Positions 21,533 through 31,985 of a DNA stretch of 64,000 nucleotides are shown piece after piece. Within the stretch, counting starts at the first letter, position 1. Each line of letters starts with the position of its first letter. The DNA lies in NCBI GenBank assembly GCA_019426215.1, contig CM033399.1, forward strand, positions 30,823,022 through 30,887,021. Reading direction: 5' to 3'. A model generated the notes under the pieces. It did not search any database and had not been told where the DNA came from. It saw only the letters and a program-made list of their open reading frames with translations. This stretch comes from Buddleja alternifolia. Its lineage: Eukaryota > Streptophyta > Magnoliopsida > Lamiales > Scrophulariaceae. The position numbers and the translations under genes are program-made.

Positions 21533-22654
21533 TTGCATGTGCCCAATTTATCTCATAATCTGCTTTCTGTTCGCAAACTGTGTCAAGATAATGCTTGTCT
21601 AATTGAGTTTTCATCTACTGGTTTTTGCATTAAGGACAAAGTCACGGAGAAGGTACTCCTGCAATCCCCCTCCACTAGTGGCATCTATCCTGTCTCTTCT
21701 AGTCTGGTCTCCTCTACACCGAATGCTCTCATCGCCCGAGCTATTTTTGGTGCTATATGGCATCAACGTCTTGGTCACCCCGGCCCTCTTGTCCTTCAGC
21801 AGTTGTCTCGTTGTGGAGTTTTTGAGTCTAAACATAGTTCTTTTAATTTTTGCTCATCGTGTCAGTTAAGTAGATCGCACAAACTACCTTTTCAGCCTGT
21901 TGAAAAGCGTAGTTTTGTGCCCTTTCATTTGATTCACTCTGATGTTTGGACCTCTCCTATTATTTCAAATTCTGGTTTTAAATATTATATTATGTTTATT
22001 GATGATTTTACTCGCTTTACATGGTGTTATCCTATGCGTACAAAATCTGAAGTTTTCACTCATTTTTGCTCTTTTAAAGTTTTAATTGAAAATTTATTTA
22101 CAAGTAAAATAAAAAAAATTCAAAGTGATGGTGATCGTGAATTTGATAATGCTCAATTTCGCACACTCTTTGCTACTTCTGGCATTCAGCTTCGTCTGTC
22201 TTGTCCTTACACTCCTCAGCAAAATGGTGTGTCGGAACGCAAGCATCGTCATATTTCTGAACTTATTCGCACTATGTTAATCCATGCTCAGCTACCCGCA
22301 TCTTTCTGGGTTGAAGCTCTCTACACATCGATTTTTCTGATTAACCATCTTCCCACTCCAGTGCTTAATCAGAAGTCCCCTTTTGAGGTTTTATTTTGCC
22401 GTTTACCCGACTACACCTCCTTTCGGATTTTTAGTTGTGCATGTTATCCACATCTGGGTCATCGTGCTCCTCACAAGCTTGGATCTCGCTCCACTTTATG
22501 TATCTTTTTGGGTTATGCTCTGGATTACAAGGGCTATAGGTGTTTTGAACCGCAATCTAGGGTTATCTACACTAGTCGTCATGTGGTTTTTGATGAAACC
22601 TCTTTTCCATTCCCTACCATCTCTTCCGCTTCAGCCCATACTTCTCCTTCATAA
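21533..22654 (+). pseudogene. Copia integrase
   Basis: 373 uninterrupted residues. The pre-integrase zinc-binding region shows HQRLGHPG and CSSCQLSRSHKLPF. The catalytic core has HSDVWTSP (first Asp), IQSDGDREFDN (second Asp; the usual DGGGEF has become DGDREF) and PQQNGVSERKHRH (Glu). FLGYALDYKGYRCF follows near the end. A stop at 22652-22654 separates it from the Pro/Ser-rich linker leading to RT. Confidence 0.9.
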
Positions 22655-22657
22655 CCC

Positions 22658-24590
22658 GTGTCTCCCTTTTATCCGGTTACTCTTCCTCATCCACCTTATC
22701 TTGGTCCTGTCCCTGATCTAGTTTCGTCTGCTTCTCCACGGTGTGTGTCTGAGTCTCCCCCTCTATCGAGCCCTATAGATGTCCATGCATGCCCGACCAC
22801 TCCTCCTCCTAGTAGTCCCCCTTCCCCGTTCGGCCCGTGTATCTCTGAGTCTTGCTCCCCGTCCACTATCGAGTCTAGGTTTTCACCGGTCTCATCGTCC
22901 CTTTCAGTGTCTCACTCTCCTGATCCTCCTCCTTCTCCTGCTGCTCCACAGTCTCGCCACCCGATGGTCACCCGTCTTCGTGATGGTATCCGTAAGCCTC
23001 ACACTTTACCCTCCTTAATTGCTATTTCCCCTACTCTTGAAGCGACATGTTACACACAGGCTGTCAAGGATCCATTGTGGAGTACTGCTATGGCTGAAGA
23101 GTTTAATGCTCTTCAAACCAATCACACATGGATTCTCGTACCACCAGATCCCTCTCAAAATCTTGTTGGTTCCAAGTGGGGTGTACAGAATGAAACTACA
23201 ATCTGATGGTTTTGTTGAGTGGTATAAGGCCCGCTTAGTTGCACAGGGGTTTAAACAACAAACAGGTATAGATTTTGGTTAGAACTTCAGTCCCGTGGTT
23301 AAACCCGCTACCATTCGCACCGTTCTGTCTATTGCTATCTTCTGTCATTGGACTATTCGTCAACTTGATGTGAAGAATGCCTTTCTTCACGGTGATCTTA
23401 CCGAGAAAGTGTATATGGCTCAGCCCCGCGATTTTATCCATCCTCAGTATCCCTCTCATGTCTGCCAGTTGAATAAGACACCTTATGGTCTGAAACAAGC
23501 TCCCCGGGCCTGGTTTCAGAAATTTGGATCATATTTGCTCAGTCTTGGCTTTACCTGTAGCAAAGCTGACATGTCTATGTTCGTTTACCGCTTTGGCTCG
23601 GTTACTTTGGCTCTTCTGCTCTATGTTGATGATATTATTCTGACAGGGAATGACTCACAGGCCGTGACTGCTCTTATTTCTCGCCTTTCCTAGCAGTTTG
23701 CTATGAAGGACCTTGGGGATCTACACTATTTTTTGGGTATTCATGCCACCCGAGACACTCGTGGCTTATTTCTTTCACAGAGAAAGTATGCAACTGAACT
23801 TCTTCAGCTGTTTGATATGATGAGTCTGAAGCCTGTTGCATTTCCTCTCTCTATGAAACCTAGTCCCTCATCTCTTGAGGGTGCTCTTTTATCTGATCCG
23901 ACATTATATCGCAGCATTGTCGAGGGCCTTCAGTACCTGACTCACACTCGGCCAGACATTGCCTATGTTGTAGCTCTAGTCAGTCAATTTATGCATTCAC
24001 CCCGGGAGGTTCACTCTCAGATGGTCAAGAGAATTCTTCGGTATCTCAGCGGTTCTCTTGATTTTAGGTTACTTATTCGCTCATCATCCTCGAATTCTCT
24101 TACTGTATATGCGGATTCTGACTGGGCTGGGTGTCCTGACAGTCGTCGTTCCACCACTGGGTATGCTGTCTATCTTGGAGATAATCTCATTTCTTGGTCT
24201 GCCAAGAAACAGGCTACTGTCTCTCGCTCTAGCACTGAGTCTGAGTATCGATCCGTTGCATTTGTTGTTGCTGAGACCTGCTGGCTCCGCTATATCGTTC
24301 GTGATCTTGGCATCTTTCTGCCTCATCATGTGTTGTGTTTATTGTGATAATATCAGTGCCATTTACCTTGTGCTAAATCCTATTTTTCATGCTCGCACGA
24401 AACACATTGAGATTGACTACCACTTTGTTCGAGAGAAAGTTGCCACTGGTGATGTTGAGGTGAAATATGTCCCCACTTCTGATCAGATTGCTGACATATT
24501 CACCAAGGCTCTACCAACTCCGAAATTCACACAACTTAGGGCCAATCTTCGCATTGGTCCCACTGCTCAGATTGCGGGAGGGTGTTAATG
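22658..24590 (+). pseudogene. Copia reverse transcriptase and RNase H
   Basis: After a Pro/Ser-rich linker, LWSTAMAEEFNALQTNHTW opens the RT (about 23070). A frameshift near 23180 and stops at 23279 and 23691 follow. RT hallmarks are [32 protein letters not shown] and the intact catalytic [11 protein letters not shown] (23620-23660). RNase H shows YADSDWAGCPDSRRSTTGY, STESEYRSV and, after a frame change near 24330, RTKHIEIDYHFVREKV and ADIFTKALP. Only a handful of lesions separate it from an open frame. Confidence 0.9.
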
Positions 24591-24745
24591 TAATTGTGTA
24601 TATGGGTTGTAGCCCACCTTTGTATCATCTAGGGTTATATCTTACCTTGTCTATATCTAGTGTTATCCTTGTGTATTGTTACTTATTCATTCATATAATA
24701 ATACAAGAGTTCTTTCTTTACATTACAAGCCCAAGAACTCTATCA
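24583..24745 (+). repeat. 3' LTR of the short-LTR copia element
   Basis: It begins TGTTAATGTAATTG and ends TCTATCA, immediately followed by the TSD GTATT. Confidence 0.92.
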
Positions 24746-24750
24746 GTATT

Positions 24751-25033
24751 CAATTATATTATCATTCTATGTAGTATTGATGACCAAAAATGAATTGTTC
24801 AAGATAATTTATACTTGATACACACGCTATGAATTTAAATTTTTTGAATTAATGAGATGGCAAATACTAAAATGGTAGCATAAATAAAACTCACCAGCGA
24901 TCGCTTAAATTGGAAAGAATTACATTAATATGAGAGTGTTTTATCATGTTATCACCAAAAAAAAAAAAGAATGCTTTATCATGTAGAATATACGTACATT
25001 ACATCATAAATAAAGAAATAATTACGCTTATAT
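24751..25033. other. No recognisable feature
   Basis: AT-rich DNA between a copia element and a hAT MITE. Confidence 0.4.
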
Positions 25034-25041
25034 ATAAAAAC

Positions 25042-25734
25042 CAAGGTCTTAAATTTTGGTATCGGTATCGGTATCAGTATCGATATCGAGGTAGTAAATT
25101 TACGAAAATTTCGATGGAAATTTCGGGGATATTCAAAATTCCGATTTCGATTTTAAAGAAATCATGGATATTTATAAAAATATTTGGAAATTTACAACGA
25201 AACTTTGTGTAATTTTAAATATCATAATTATGCATCTTTTACATAAATAATATTGTATATATAATGTATGTGTAGTGAATTTTGTCAAGTAGTATGACTA
25301 AAATTTGTGCCGGATAATATAAAATAAAAATAATTTGAGAGTAAATTAATAACCAAATCTCCTAGGAACATCATTAAGACAAAATATCACAATTTTAATA
25401 CAAATCATCACTTAAAACTACATTATTTTAAATTTTGAAATATGGCCGAAATTTAGGGAAATTTCGGGATATTTCGGGAATTTCGAGATATTTCAGGAAT
25501 TTCGGGAAATTTCGGAAAATTTCGGTTGATATTTACCGAAGTGATTTTATTAAGAATTCAAGATTTCGGGAAATATCAGAAATATCGGTAAATATCGAGA
25601 AATATCAAAAATATCGGGAAATTTTGATAGATATTTTGCAAAATTGGATCGAATGTGAGATTTCGCTTCGAGACCCTCGAAAATTCGAAATTTCGATCAA
25701 AATTTTGAAATTTCGAAGAATATTTAAGATCATG
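25042..25734. mobile_element. hAT MITE rich in ATTTCGG motifs (copy 1)
   Basis: Ends CAAGGTCTTAAAT and (reverse complement) CATGATCTTAAAT are inverted. The 8-bp duplication ATAAAAAC lies at 25034-25041 and 25735-25742. Both arms carry many AATTTCG/ATATCGG motifs. A second, homologous copy spans 28102-31893 and supports the boundaries. Confidence 0.85.
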
Positions 25735-25742
25735 ATAAAAAC

Positions 25743-26246
25743 CACTTCGATCAGTGTGTCTTTTTAAGTGGTCAAAAAGTTCACTGACACCAAGTGTACA
25801 CTTAGACATTTTGCCTTTCAATGTAAAAAGAGGAGGGAAAAAACCTTATTTAACTATCCATTACTCTGAGCGGGAAGCAAGTATTAGGTATGGTTTTGGA
25901 GTTATCTTGATATGCTAACCACACAAAAAATATCTTAATATATATATATATATAATATATACATGTATTTATATATTTATAGTATATATTATAATAAGAA
26001 AAGTACTATGTATTATGGTTGATGGTCTTTCCCTTTCTAATTAACAAGAAAGAAAAATCAAACAAGAAAATGATAAATCCACTTAAATTAACATTTATCA
26101 AATCCAAATCTTAACATCAACTTTAGTTTATTTTAGTGAATTGTGAAGTCTGGTATAAAAGAAGAATATACGATAAAAAATAAAATCTTAACCGCGGACT
26201 CAAGTATAAATTAAATACAGTTATGTAGTTCCAGACATCAACTATA

Positions 26247-26280
<34 letters not shown>

Positions 26281-26293
26281 TCTATCTTATAAT
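25743..26293. repeat. AT-rich spacer with (ATA)n microsatellite
   Basis: An (ATA)n run of about 35 bases at 26247-26281 and TA-rich stretches near 25940-25990. No gene is recognised. Confidence 0.7.
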
Positions 26294-26304
26294 ATATAGT
26301 TCAA

Positions 26305-26496
26305 CCCAAAGTTTATTAGTTTAATGGTATCAGCTTCTACTTTTTATGTGGGAGGTCCTGTGTTCAATTTCAGACTGTCAGAACTTGTGACTTATCTCTT
26401 ATTTGAGTCTTATAATGTCTGTCTGGCCCGTGATTGAAAAAAGTATTGGCTCGGGATTGTTGGTTCATGGTACCCACTTCATATAGAGTTATATAT
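26305..26496 (+). mobile_element. SINE copy b, tRNA-like head
   Basis: The head reads TTAGTTTAATGGTATCAGC (A-box region) then GGTCCTGTGTTCAATTTC (B-box region), as in tRNA-derived SINEs. The flanks are an 11-bp direct repeat with one mismatch (ATATAGTTCAA at 26294-26304, ATATAGCTCAA at 26497-26507), as expected for target-primed insertion. It has no ORF. The tail is TA-rich instead of pure A. Confidence 0.75.
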
Positions 26497-26583
26497 ATAT
26501 AGCTCAAATATTAATAAGATTATATAATTCAGCCGTGAATATATAATTCTTCAATAAATCGCATAAATTCATCATATTTTATT

Positions 26584-27175
26584 GAGAAAATTACTAAAAA
26601 CTCTTAAATTAACTTTTATATCCAAAAAACACATGACAATAGTTTTCGAACCAAAAAAAATTCCATTACACCAACTTTTCATTCAAAAAAACTCAATATT
26701 TAGGGTTAATAAATTTACGTATTTAATTACTGCTAGCCTTCTCCATTAAAAATTAATCAATTGTACTTTTAAAAAGAAATTTATTTATTTTGAACTTTTA
26801 TATTGATAATTGATACTAATTATGATTTAATTTCAGATTTTTTGAATCTTATTAAAATGTAAAAAAATATTTTTCGATAATCATCAAATTCATAATAAAA
26901 AATAAATTCTATAAAAATATTTAAAATAAAAATAAATTCATATAATGCAATTTATTAATTTGAAAAGTCCAAAACAAACAGATTTCGATTAAAAAAAATC
27001 AATTGATCAATTCCTAACTTAATAAATAATGGGTAATTTAATCCAAAAAATTGTTAATACCAACTTTTGGGTTTTTTTGAATGAAAAGTTTATAAAATGG
27101 GTTTTTAAGATTGAAAAATACTTTTATAGATTTTTTGGATATGAAAATTTATTTTAAGGGGTTAGCAATTTTCCC
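26584..27175. mobile_element. Mutator-like MITE, 592 bp
   Basis: The inverted ends are GAGAAAATTACTAAAAACTC and (reverse complement) GGGAAAATTGCTAACCCC, with similarity continuing about 150 bp inward. A perfect 9-bp duplication TATTTTATT lies at 26575-26583 and 27176-27184. The same inner sequence recurs inside the foldback elements at 11557 and 47641, so these families are composites or relatives. Confidence 0.85.
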
Positions 27176-27184
27176 TATTTTATT

Positions 27185-27615
27185 TTGATTTACTTTTAAT
27201 TTTCTTCTATATCTCATTATTAACCTATTTGTCTTGTTAGGAATATGGTTTTATTACAATGAATTAAAAATCTCCCGTTAGTTTCAGTGCCTTGTAGTAG
27301 TAACTAGAAGAACACGACTAGTCACTGCTTTTGTTTCTATTCTCTAACAGCAACCTCGATTCACACGAAAGAAATCAAAAAAGAACTGATTAAAATCTAA
27401 AAGATCAGATTTTCTTTTTGTTTTATGAAAAAAAAATAAAAAATATTGCAAATGGAAGGAGAATCTGTTGGATTTGCTAATGCAAGATTTCAAGTACGTT
27501 ACAAAAAAAATGGGGCCAAAAATCTATTACAGTTAGTGGGTGTGGGGATTGTTATTATCCCTGCTGAGATTCGGGTGTCGGCTTTTAATCCCATTCTTGT
27601 CTCCATTCCACTTGC
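27185..27615. other. No recognisable feature
   Basis: AT-rich DNA. An 82-codon frame starting at 27446 shows no domain and runs into a SINE, so it is not called as a gene. Confidence 0.4.
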
Positions 27616-27623
27616 TCACTTCC

Positions 27624-27833
27624 ATTTATTATTATTATTGTTTTTAATTCAAGACGGGGATACTCTAATATTTAGCTCGACAAACTTGGGTTGATAATTA
27701 TAATTTTGAGTCATGAATTTTTTATCTAACTCGATAAAGGTGAAGAGAACCAAACTTGTGGCAGTCTAGATTCGAATTCAGGACATCTCACATAAAGTGG
27801 GAGATGAATAACAATAAACCAACATGTCTTAGT
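27624..27833 (-). mobile_element. SINE copy c
   Basis: Minus-strand element homologous to copy a. Its tRNA-like head (about 27833-27770) has TTGGTTTATTGTTATTCATC and CCTGAATTCGAATC (B-box-like). The flanks share TCACTTCC at 27616-27623 and 27834-27841. Confidence 0.75.
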
Positions 27834-27884
27834 TCACTTCCTATTATTCTCTTCCCCCCTCTTACATACGTTAGGTTATACGTT

Positions 27885-28083
27885 GTTACCAACACATGTT
27901 GACTCAGTTGATAAGAAACATATTATTTTTTTTTAGAAATTTGTGAGTTCAATTCCCTCTACCGATATGATGGCAATGTTAATAGGCAATCTGTAAGTAC
28001 CTCTCTAAGCTATCTTTGATCCCGGAGCCCATGATACGTGACAAGAGTCAACCCTGACCAAACTTTTCTATGAAAAAAAAAAG
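27885..28083 (+). mobile_element. SINE copy d, second SINE family
   Basis: The head reads GACTCAGTTGATAAGAAAC (A-box-like) and GTGAGTTCAATTCCC (B-box-like). The body contains ATCCCGGAGCCCATGATACG and the tail is a run of ten A (28074-28083). A second copy of its 3' part lies at 31905-31985. Confidence 0.7.
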
Positions 28084-30647
28084 GTCATACATAGTTATAA
28101 TCAAGGTATTAAATTTCGGTATCGATATCGGGGTAGTAAATTTATGGAAATTTCGGGGATATTCAAAATTTCAATTTCAATTTTCAAAGAAATCATGGAT
28201 ATTTATAGAAATATTTGAAAATTTACAACGAAACTTTGTGTAACTTTTGTTGGAAATCGGATGTAAATAAAGTACGTGTGACGTACTTACGGTAACAAAT
28301 TCGAATAACACGTGTGCATTTCGAATTTCTCTAATCCGAGTTTGGACGAATGAGAAATTAAATGTTGAAGTTGTGGTTTGAAATCTGTGGGTTTACCGTG
28401 AATTTCTTCTGATCCAACCGTGTAAAACGAGGAGGAATTAAAGATACTACCCATTAGATAAAGTATTGAAATCATTGAAATCATCTAAATGAACTTGTAT
28501 GGATCATGTCAGAATTCATAGCTTTAGATAAAGTTGATGGAAAAGCTGAGTGACTACACAATATTTAGAAGAGAACCCAGGTTGAAATATGGGACGTATA
28601 AAAGAGTAAAAACCAGGTTTTAACCAAGTTCCAAACCTAGTTCCAAACCAAGTTCACATCTTACACTCCGGCTGATGAGCGGATGATGTTTATGGAAAAC
28701 TTGATCACGTCACTTGTGGTTGGAATAGGTAAAGTGGAGTTGTGCATAAACTTGGACGTCGTCACTTTAAACTATACAATTGTTGAGTGAGATCGGTCCT
28801 AATGTTTGTGGCACATATTCTCTGAAGAGAGAAACGTCTAGACGACGTGGTGTACGAAGTACACAACTTGGTCAAAAAATACGAAGGATTTGACCATTGG
28901 AGTACAATCGAGAAAGTCGATCAAACATCCGATGGTGCGTCGTTCAAAGAATTTGATGCAAGTGTGGTAGTATTCACCATGGTCTAATGATATTTCCGAA
29001 CGCCAAAATCATACTTTAAAGAAGATAATGATGCGTTGGATAAATTCAGAATTGTGGGGGACGTGGTCCTAGATAACTACATTCTGAACGAAGGTCCCAC
29101 GTAGTAGTAAGAGTAAGAATCTGCCTGAAAGATGGCAAGATTTCCTACAGTTACGTACAAATGTGGGGGCTGTGGGTTAAGGTAAAAACACCCAAACCTT
29201 AACAAGGTTACAAGGCATACTTGGTAGCCAAAGGGAACCTTCAAATGGCAGACCTTGATTTCGTCTTTTCATGTTTTCGGGAATGAGAATTAAATCCATA
29301 AAATATTCATTGTTGTTGCTAATTTGCATAACCATGAGATATTTGAAATGGATATTAAAACTGTGTTCCTTAAACAAAAGATTAGATGAGGAAGTTCACA
29401 TGGAACTAACCGAGGGGTATGTTGAGTCAGTATACGGACTCGAACATAGCTCCAAAGTAGTGGCATGAAAGGTTTGACAAAATATTATGTTTTCAAACGA
29501 CTTCATAATCAACAAGCGTGATACATGTGGTTTTAACAAAACACATAGCTCATAGTATGAAATTTCACTAAGGTTCAAAGCCAAAAGCTACCTTTTCTGG
29601 TGTGAAAGTTTGATATGTTGATTATGTAAGTAATCATGATTACTGAAAGGATGTTGAAAAAGAATTCGACATAAATGATATGGGTACGGTCCAAAGACTT
29701 GTCTTACTGAGACTATACTTGAAAAATTTAGTTTCCATAACATTGCTCTTGTAAGAAAGTGACAAAAGACTTGGTTGAGAACCATGGTGAACCCATATTG
29801 CAATATGCACATATGCCCAGTTTGATATATTGAGACAATAAGTCGGCAATAGCACGTGCATACAATTGCGACTGTTAGTCTGCAATAACAAAGGCATATA
29901 GTAGCATAAGTAATGGTAAGTCTAGACAGGCTTGTCGTAGGCATAATACCATTAAGCAGTTGATCTATAATGGCATTATCTCCACTGATCATGGAGGATA
30001 AAGTAGATCCTTTGACGAAAGGACTTCCATAGAGATCAAATAGACTGCCTATCAAGAGGAATGGGGTTAAAGACTACAAATTAAGAATGGACACAGCGGT
30101 AACCTAACCATGTTGACTTGGAGATCCCAAGATCATGGTTCAATGGGAAAACTAAGTTGTGAAAATTCAGTATGGCGCTTAGGAGTTTATCTCCAAACCC
30201 ATTGCCTAGGATAAAGAAGTGCAACCTGCAAGTTGTAGCAAAAGGTTAAGCCGGGCTTTTAATGATTCCTATACTGTCATGTAAATGAAGTGGAGTATAG
30301 TAGGATACTCTTAAATAGGAAGTCACCTATGTAAGTGTGAGGTGTCGGCCGCCTCAACATTGGGTAAAATGTAAACACTTATGAATCCAAGAAGGGGTGC
30401 CACGGCCAAAATGGACCCAACAGTGAGAACGAAATCTGTTCGAGAGACTACAGTGTGAATATCATTGTCTTGGTTTACACGAACGGCTGAACAATTCAAG
30501 ACATCGCGTTCATTGGGCAGCCTAGTAAATCCGATTATATTTCACTAAGAAAGGTTCAAAGCCAAAAGCTACCTCTTCTGATGCTATAGTTTTTCACCCG
30601 AACTCTCAATGTGTCTGCATATGTTAATTTCATTCGTGTGGGGGATT

Positions 30648-31408
30648 GTTGGAAATCGGATGTAAATAAAGTACGTGTGACGTACTTACGGTAACAAATT
30701 CGAATAACACGTGTGCATTTCGAATTTCTCTAATCCGAGTTTGGACGAATGAGAAATTAAATGTTGAAGTTGTGGTTTGAAATCTGTGGGTTTACCGTGA
30801 ATTTCTTCTGATCCAACCGTGTAAAACGAGGAGGAATTAAAGATACTACCCATTACGATCGATGGCCACGATCGTACGAGCTGTATTTTAACACACATGT
30901 GATTGGTCATTTTTATGACAGTCAAAATCTGTTTGGTCATTACATGTGAGTCATTAATGATTTTATATGAGTCATTGATCACATCACATGTGAGTCATTG
31001 ATCACATCACATGTGAGTCATTAAAGTGAGTTTAATGACTCTTATGCCCCTCTTTATCCCTATATAAACCCCCCCTGGGTATTCATTTTCTTAAGAGCGA
31101 ATAACAATTCCTCTTCATTCATATTCATTCTTTGAGTTTTGTTATTCCGGGAATAATGAAATCAAGAGTTGAATTATGTTATTATTGAGAGTTCGAAACA
31201 GGGTTTCGTTCGTGGGTCTCGGTTTTGAAGTGGTTCAATCCCGAGAATAATCGTTGTATCTTGGGACACAAATTGCACGAACCCGTACCACCAATAGCAG
31301 GGCTATAGCGGGGCAATATTGTGTTAAGGATAGAGAGTTCAACTCTCGCCTCGATTCAGATTTTGCATATCCATTTTATCACAATCAAATTATTCATTTT
31401 AACCAACA
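30648..31408 (+). repeat. 3' LTR of the copia derivative
   Basis: About 760 bases from TGTTGGAAATCGG to TTTTAACCAACA. It is preceded by the purine tract GTGTGGGGGAT. A TATA box is at 31061-31067 and four TGAGTCA motifs lie upstream. Confidence 0.88.
30947..31067 (+). promoter_or_regulatory. LTR promoter: TGAGTCA array and TATA box
   Basis: TGAGTCA occurs at 30947-ish (as GTGAGTCATT), 30968, 30991 and 31014, with spacings of about 21, 23 and 23 bases. The last two lie in a 23-bp repeat containing GATCACATCACATG. The TATA box TATATAAAC is at 31061. TGAGTCA is the core bound by GCN4-like bZIP factors. A role in LTR transcription is inferred from position. Confidence 0.6.
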
Positions 31409-31901
31409 ACTTTAAATATCATAATTATGCATCTTTTACATAAATAATATTGTATATATAATGTATGTATAGTGAATTTTGTCAAGTAGTGTGATTAAAA
31501 TCTATGCCGAAAAATATAAAATAAATATGATGTGAGAGTAAAGTGATAGCCAAATCTCTTAGGCACTTCATTAAAACAAAATACCACAATTTTAATACAA
31601 ATCATCATTTAAAACCACATGATTTTAAATTTTGAAATATTTTGACTTTTGGCCGAAATTTCGGTATATTTCGAGAAATTTCGGGATATTTTGGGAATTT
31701 GTGAAAATTTCGGTAGATATTTGACAAAATAATTTTATTAAGAATTCAAGATTTCGGGAAATATCGAAAATATCGGAAAATTTCGATAGATATTCTGCAA
31801 AATTGGATCGAAGGTGAGATTTCGCTTCGAGACCCCCGAAAATCCGAAATTTCGGTCCAAATTTCGAGGTTTTGGAGGATATTTAAGACCATTGTTATAA
31901 T

Positions 31902-31985
31902 GTTAGCAGCGACCTTTGGTCTTGAGCCCGTGGTACGTGATCAAAGCCGACTCTACCAAAATTATTTTTGTTAAAAAAAAGGGTT
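31902..31985 (+). mobile_element. SINE 3' fragment (same family as copy d)
   Basis: CTTTGGTCTTGAGCCCGTGG to the A run at 31972-31979 aligns with the 3' half of copy d. The motif after both A runs, TAGTTATAATGTTAGCA, is also shared, suggesting a local tandem duplication of the SINE tail and its flank before the hAT element arrived. Confidence 0.6.

Larger units (their letters stand above)
20727..24745 (+). mobile_element. Ty1/copia retrotransposon with short LTRs
   Basis: The LTRs are 20727-20890 (164 bp) and 24583-24745 (163 bp), flanked by the 5-bp TSD GTATT at 20722-20726 and 24746-24750. The two LTRs differ at about six positions and one indel, so this is a moderately old insertion. Between them lie zinc knuckle, protease, integrase, reverse transcriptase and RNase H in copia order. 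A purine tract GCGGGAGGG precedes the 3' LTR. Most of gag, and any primer-binding site, is missing between 20891 and about 21060. Short LTRs and the sequence style suggest the Ale/Retrofit lineage, which I have not verified. Several stops and frame changes make it non-autonomous. Confidence 0.92.
28248..31408 (+). mobile_element. Degenerate Ty1/copia derivative, probably mobilised in trans
   Basis: TGTTGG and CCAACA ends are flanked by the TSD ACTTT (28243-28247, 31409-31413). The first 209 bases (28248-28456) are identical to the start of the 3' LTR (30648-30856), after which the rest of the 5' LTR is missing. The inside is a scrambled copia remnant. Around 28670-28790 it reads YTPADERMMFMENL and then SLVVGIGKV (protease to linker region). 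Around 29200-29460 it reads LVAKGN and LDEEVHMELTEGYVE (reverse transcriptase). Near 29995 it reads DKVDPLTKGLP (end of RNase H). Integrase and the RT catalytic core are absent or unreadable. Perfect LTR identity beside a ruined interior suggests that the ruined form itself moved recently, using another element's enzymes. Confidence 0.85.
28102..31893. mobile_element. hAT MITE (copy 2) split by a copia element
   Basis: Ends CAAGGTATTAAAT and (reverse complement) AATGGTCTTAAAT are flanked by the 8-bp duplication GTTATAAT at 28094-28101 and 31894-31901. The left part (28102-28247) and right part (31414-31893) align with copy 1 at 25042-25734. The gap is exactly the copia insertion with its TSD ACTTT. 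Copy 1 therefore serves as the empty site. Confidence 0.9.

Noticed and set aside
27446..27694. 82-codon frame
   Set aside because: It runs into a minus-strand SINE and has no recognisable domain.
26305..28083. tRNA genes
   Set aside because: A- and B-box-like motifs are present but no cloverleaf can be formed, and the sequences carry SINE bodies and tails.
29588..30055. 155-codon minus-strand frame
   Set aside because: It is antisense to the decayed copia RT/RNase H region, which reads in the plus direction.
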